NCBI GenBank assembly: GCA_930367215.1
Contig: OV884057.1
Location: 199,257,621 to 199,321,620 of the forward strand
From: Pollenia angustigena
Taxonomy: Eukaryota > Arthropoda > Insecta > Diptera > Polleniidae
Length of the DNA: 64,000 nt
Reading direction: 5' to 3'
The translations under genes were made by a program, and so were the position numbers. Positions 59,213 to 64,000 of the stretch are shown piece by piece. The stretch's first letter is position 1, and every line of letters begins with the position of its first letter. Under the pieces are notes generated by a model. It was given only the letters and a program-made list of their open reading frames with translations. It was not told where the DNA came from and made no database searches.

Positions 59213-59470
59213 AATAATCAGTATTGTGGTTATTTTGTTGAACTATTTATGGTTTTTAATCCAAATTTTTATAATTAGGCTTAAGTTCATCAAATTTAAT
59301 TTTCATTAAATTAGATTTATGAAGAAAGGAATATTACAAACATGAAAATTAATTAAAATTGTTATTGATAATCTTTAATGAAAATTAAATTTGATGAACT
59401 TAAGCCTAATTATAAAAATTTGGATTAAAAACCATAAATAGTTCAACAAAATAACCACAATACTGATTAT
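59213..59470. repeat. Large inverted repeat, one arm also duplicated at 58690-58812
   Basis: About 97 bp (AATCAGTATTGTGGTTATTT...CATTAAATT) is inverted at about 59375-59470. The inner part (TAATCCAAATTTTTATAATT...ATTGATAATCTTT) also occurs as a direct copy at about 58692-58812. This looks like a foldback element with a partial duplication. Confidence 0.7.
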
Positions 59471-60149
59471 CATAACAATTATAATTAAAAATACAAATCG
59501 AAATGAAGTGGATTTAAAATAGCATAAATTTTAAAAACGAGCCTGTAATGATAGTTAATTAAAATATTCCCTTTTATATACTTCATACTTTGAGTATCAA
59601 TTATCTTTACAAGAGCCACTGTGTAAATCAGGAAAAACTACAGTAATTTTGTAAATAATTGAATTCGAAATGACGTTCGATTTCAATTCCACTACATTTC
59701 GATTTCTAGAACATGCCCGAATATTTTTATATTTATTGTAAATTAAAATACTAACATATTTAAAATTTTTTTAATAAAAAATACGTTGACTAAAAATAAA
59801 ATTTTGAATATTTCAAAAACGTGTTATCGTAATAGAAATTAATTCAAGTCTTCAGATTTTAATAATTTGAATGCGAAATATATGTACATATTTACATAAT
59901 TTTTTACGCATTAAAAAAACAACTGATATGCGATAAATTTGGCTAATCCAAACTAAAACCTAAAACAACAACACAAATTGTGCTGAAAAATATCAACGAG
60001 AAAAAGGAAAGCAAAAACAAAAAGCAGAAAACTTTATTTCGACTTCAAAAAAAATATGGATCAACCAAGTAAAAATACCATTTGGTTAAAAGATTGATGT
60101 TTTTCTACACTGTGCTCGAAATTGACACTTGACACAATTTAAGAATTTC

Positions 60150-60860
60150 AATCAAACATATATGGCGGTTTAATAAAATTCTTAAATTTGGCGCCTAGGA
60201 TGACCCTATATAAGTAATATGTATGACCAACCCTAATTTATTTTTCATCTACAAAATCATTTATTTCTAAGATACCTACCCGTTATCTCCATTCCTTAAG
60301 GGGGCTTCCATACAAAATGTTCAATGCAGACTAGAGATATATTGAAGAAAAAGTCCCATAAATGCCCAGGAGTTGCCCCTAGTGGGATAAAATATATGAC
60401 CGACCTCAATTAGTTTTTTGTCCTTAACATTTTCTGGATACATACTTGCCCCTTATCAATACTTTTTAGAGGGGCTCCCATACAAATATTACGTTTTGTG
60501 AAATTCTTAAATTAATTAAAATTGTTCGACTTTTGTAAATAAAATCAAAAGTTGCCAACAGATTTTAATCATAAAGAGCTTGTTTTGTTAATAGCTTCGT
60601 TTTTTATATGTCTGAAAAAAATTAGAAGCCTAGCTGCATTTTCAATTTTTTATCAATTTTTAAAAAACAAAAATTTCAACATTTTGATAAAAAAAGTTAT
60701 TTTTTTTTCCAAAAACAAAAATTATATTTCTAAAAGGACTGCTCATATTAAAAAAAGTTTTACTAAGTTTAAAAGGAAATTTCAGTTTTGTTTTTTTTAA
60801 TAAACTAAACCGTTTTTGAGTTACGCGAATATATGTTGTGCAACCTCCTTCATTTTCAAA
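60150..60860 (+). repeat. Dispersed repeat, copy 2
   Basis: Collinear with 28560-29560: ATATGGCGGTTTAATAAAAT, TTAAGGGGGCTTCCATACAA, AAATCAAAAGTTGCCAACAG and GAATATATGTTGTGCAACCT each have counterparts there. Copy 1 has its blocks in a different order, consistent with internal tandem units. Confidence 0.6.
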
Positions 60861-60867
60861 ATAAAAT

Positions 60868-60999
60868 AAAATCGCAACGATACCTTTTGTGACCATGACA
60901 TTTTAGGAGATGATGCAAGTGTTGCCAATAAAGTCATTTATTAAAAAAAAAATGAAAATTGAAAATCATGTCGCTTACGTTATTTTCGCGGTTAGGGCG
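60868..60999. mobile_element. Right half of the 39030-39287 MITE family
   Basis: GACATTTTAGGAGATGATGC through GTCGCTTACGTTATTTTCGC matches the right half of that MITE. The left half is absent. Confidence 0.7.
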
Positions 61000-61282
61000 T
61001 TCGCATTGCGAACTATTCTCTTATTTTTGCTATTTGCATTCGCACTCACAGTGACTAAAATGTATGCAAATATTAAAAGCGAATATCTTATAAATGAAAT
61101 TTCTGCATAGAAATTTATTTGTAAAAAAACAATCACATCTTCTAAGCTAAGAGAAATTGAAATAAACAATTTCAAATTTTTAAAAAATTTTTAATGAAAA
61201 CTTTTAAGAATATGAAATTATTTACTTTTAAATGGAACCTTTTTTATTTTTAAGTTCAAGGGAACTGAAGAAAACATTTTTA

Positions 61283-63900
61283 ATACCCTCCACCACAATT
61301 AGTTGTGAAGAGGGTATACTAAGTTTGTCATTCCGTGTGAAACTTTTTTATTATTCATCTCAGACCCCATAAAGTATATATGTATATTCTGGGCCCTTGA
61401 GTAATTCGTCTGACCGCCTGTCCGTCTGTTGAAAACACACTCACTTTCGAAATACTCAAAAAAACTTGGTGTCAAATTCCTTGTAGTTATCCTAAGCAGT
61501 GTGTGATTGAAATCCAGCAAAATCGGTTCAGTAGGATCAGAGCTATGAATCAAAATGTGGAACCACCCCCCAAAAAAAATTGATCATTTTGTTACAAAAA
61601 CTAACATAAATGGTGGAAAAATGCACGGAATGATATAATATTTTGCAAAAATTTGTCTTATTCGACTGGAAATCACGCTGTAATGTAAAATTTCGCGGAG
61701 ATCCGCACTCATAAAATTATTACAGTAACTGATTGTAGGTTATTAAATTCGTTTTCGGTACTGTTAAAATTGAATAAAAATATAGTTATTTTACGAATAA
61801 ATTTATTTTTCAACATTTATGTTTGTTATTAAAAAAACAAACTACCAAAAAATAATGTTTTCCGTATTTTTTTTTTGTTAATTTGTTTGATTTTTATCGG
61901 TTAAAATATATTTTTTAAAAGTAAAAACTATTCAATTTTAACGAATATGATGTTCAATAAATAAAAAACTTAGAAATTACTGAAAAAATCATTTGTTTTA
62001 AATGAAATGTAAATGATCCGTTTTTTAAATGAATTTTAATTTGTTTCAAATGAATTTTCGTTTGAATTTAACTACATAATATTTTGAGTGCGTCTATAAT
62101 TAACAATTAAGTACGCCTTAAACCATAAAAAATTATGCTATCATAACAAAAAAAGGTACATCACAGTTTTATAGGACTAGAAATAAGACTATCAAATTTC
62201 GTGAAGATCGGTCCATAATAAACCATAGGCCCCATATAAACCCTACTCCCGGAAAAGAGTTTAGTACGCATTAAACCGTAAAAAATAATACTATCATAAC
62301 CAAATTTGGTACATCACAGTTTTATAGGACTAGAAATAAGACTATCAATTTTCGTGAAAATCGGTCTATAATTTCACATAGGCCCCATATAAACCCTACT
62401 CCCGGAAAACATAAAAAATAATGCGATCATAACAAATTTTGGCTCGTTACAGTTTTATAGAACAAGAAATACCACTGCGAAATTTCGTGAGGAGCGGTTC
62501 ATTATTTACCCTAGGCCCCATATAAACCCTTCTCAACGAAAACAGTTTAGTATGTCTAAAACCGTAATTAACAATGCTATCATAATAGAAATTGGTGCAT
62601 CAGAGGTGTTTAGGACAAGCCATTACACTGTGAAATTTCGTGAAGATCGGTCCATAATTTACCATAGGCCCCATATAAACCCTTCTTCCGGAAAACAGTT
62701 TGTTACGCCTAAAACCGTAAATAATTATGCTATCATAACAAATTTTGGTACATCGTAGTTTCATATGACAAGAAACAAGAATATAAAATTTCGTGAAGAT
62801 CTGTTTATAATTTACCCTAGGCCCCATATAAACCCTTCTCCCGGAAAGCAGTTTAGTACGCCTTAAACCATATTTAACAATGCTGTCATAACAAATTTTG
62901 GCTCGTCAAAGTTTTATAGGACTAGAAATGACAGTGCGAAATTTCGTGAAGATCGATCCATAATTTACGCTAAGCCCCATATAAACCCTACTCCAGGAAA
63001 ACAGTTAAGTACGCCATAAACCGTAATTACATGGCTATCATAATAGAAATTGGTGCGCTACAGTTTTATAGGACAAGCAATGACGCTGCGAAATTTCGTG
63101 AAGATCGGTCCATAATTTACCCTTGGCCCCATATAAATCCTTCTTCCGGAAAGCAGTTTATTACACCTAAAACCGTAAATAATAAAGCTATTATAACAAA
63201 TTTTAATACGTCACAGTTTAATAGGAATACAAATGAGACTGTGCAATTTCGTGATGATCAGTCCATAATGTATCTTTGGCACCATATAAACCTTACTCCC
63301 GGAAAACAGTTTAGTACGCCTTTAACCGTAACAAATAATGCTATCATAATAGAAATTGGTACGTCACAGCTTTATAGGACTAGAAATGACGCTGTCAAAT
63401 TTCGTGAAGATCGGTCCATAATTTACCTCAGGCCCCATATAAACCCTACTTCTGGAAAACAATTTAGTATGCCTTAAACCGTACAAGGTAATGCTTTTAG
63501 AATAATAATTAATACTTCACAGTTTTATATAACTAGAATTCACACTAATAAATTACGTGATGATTGGTCCATAATTTCCTATAGGCCTCATATAAAGCCC
63601 ACTCTGGTAAAATAATTAAATACACCTAAAACCGTAGCAGATATAGATATTGCGGTAAACTTTCTTCCAGCTTAGCTTCATATGACCTACAAAAAATGTT
63701 ATGCAATTTTGTGATATACGGTCCATAATAAACCTTAAAACCATTTTAAGCAGCCTTCTGAAATTCACTGCTGTATGAAATTTATGTTTTTTAATACCAG
63801 AAATCACTCTGCAGAATTTTGGGATGATTGGTTCATAGCTTACCATGGCTCCAATTTAAATTTCCCTCCTGAAAATCATTTAAGTTCGGCTTAAACTCTT
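61283..63900 (+). mobile_element. Helentron-like family 1, long copy with about twelve units
   Basis: The left terminus (ACCCTCCACCACAATTAGTT hairpin, 61285-61318) is intact. From about 62105 to 63480 roughly nine good ~150-155-bp units follow, then three progressively weaker ones to about 63890. The opposite terminus (TTCGGC...GCCGAA hairpin) is not seen before the window ends. A foreign insert lies at 61706-62091. Confidence 0.7.
61706..62091. mobile_element. MITE inserted in the long helentron-like copy
   Basis: CACTCATAAAATTATTACAG at the left opposes CATAATATTTTGAGTG at the right. It interrupts the first repeat unit right after GAGATCCG. The interior is nearly all A/T. Confidence 0.6.
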
Positions 63901-64000
63901 ACGAATCATGATATTTTACTCTAGTGGCTAGTAAAAATTGCTAAAAAAAAAAGTCATAAAACTTTCTGATTGACGGTCAATAATTAAATATATGTTTTTA

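Overview
The window looks like insect nuclear DNA, most likely from a higher (brachyceran) fly with a large, transposon-rich genome. It is strongly A+T-rich. The one host gene has canonical GTAAGT...CAG introns. Almost everything else is DNA-transposon material: short inverted-repeat elements, Tc1/mariner and pogo-like pieces, helentron-like elements with internal arrays of roughly 154 bp, and a tRNA-like SINE. I saw no bacterial genes, operons, CRISPR arrays, rRNA genes or retroviral genes. Organism and family assignments are from recognition only; no search was run.

Layout. 0.3-6.1 kb: inverted-repeat elements, including a 3.1-kb element with perfect 20-bp ends (1403-4534) that holds a decayed coding region and younger insertions. 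6.6-22.7 kb: one host gene on the minus strand. Its last exon (6900-7729) encodes a PTB-domain adaptor of the ARH/LDLRAP1 type. A 43-nt first coding exon (21734-21776) joins it in phase across a 14-kb intron filled with transposons (a hAT-like element with an 8-bp target duplication, two mariner relics, a SINE, helentron-like elements). 22.7-33.4 kb: non-coding, with scattered repeats.

33.4-37.8 kb: a 4.3-kb DNA transposon flanked by TA, with subterminal copies of an ACATACGACA motif. It carries an apparently intact three-exon gene for a 658-residue protein. 38.7-43.0 kb: nested non-autonomous elements. 43.1-46.8 kb: a 3.66-kb transposon with inverted repeats of over 500 bp, flanked by TTA, carrying an intact two-exon gene for a 620-residue protein with candidate catalytic acids.

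48.4-51.5 kb: a nested set whose core is a 2.3-kb TA-flanked element. Its single ancestral gene appears to fuse a RING-H2 zinc finger and a helix-turn-helix to an IS630/Tc1-type DDE transposase. The copy is broken by a 392-bp insertion inside the helix-turn-helix and by a frameshift. Both ends carry about a dozen copies of a 20-bp repeat. This fusion is the most unusual object in the window. 52-64 kb: further inverted-repeat elements, a decayed helentron-like copy, and a large 154-bp array reaching close to the right edge.

The only likely cellular function here is the endocytic-adaptor gene. The other three coding units are transposon genes, two apparently intact and one broken, and the many short elements are probably mobilised by transposases encoded elsewhere.
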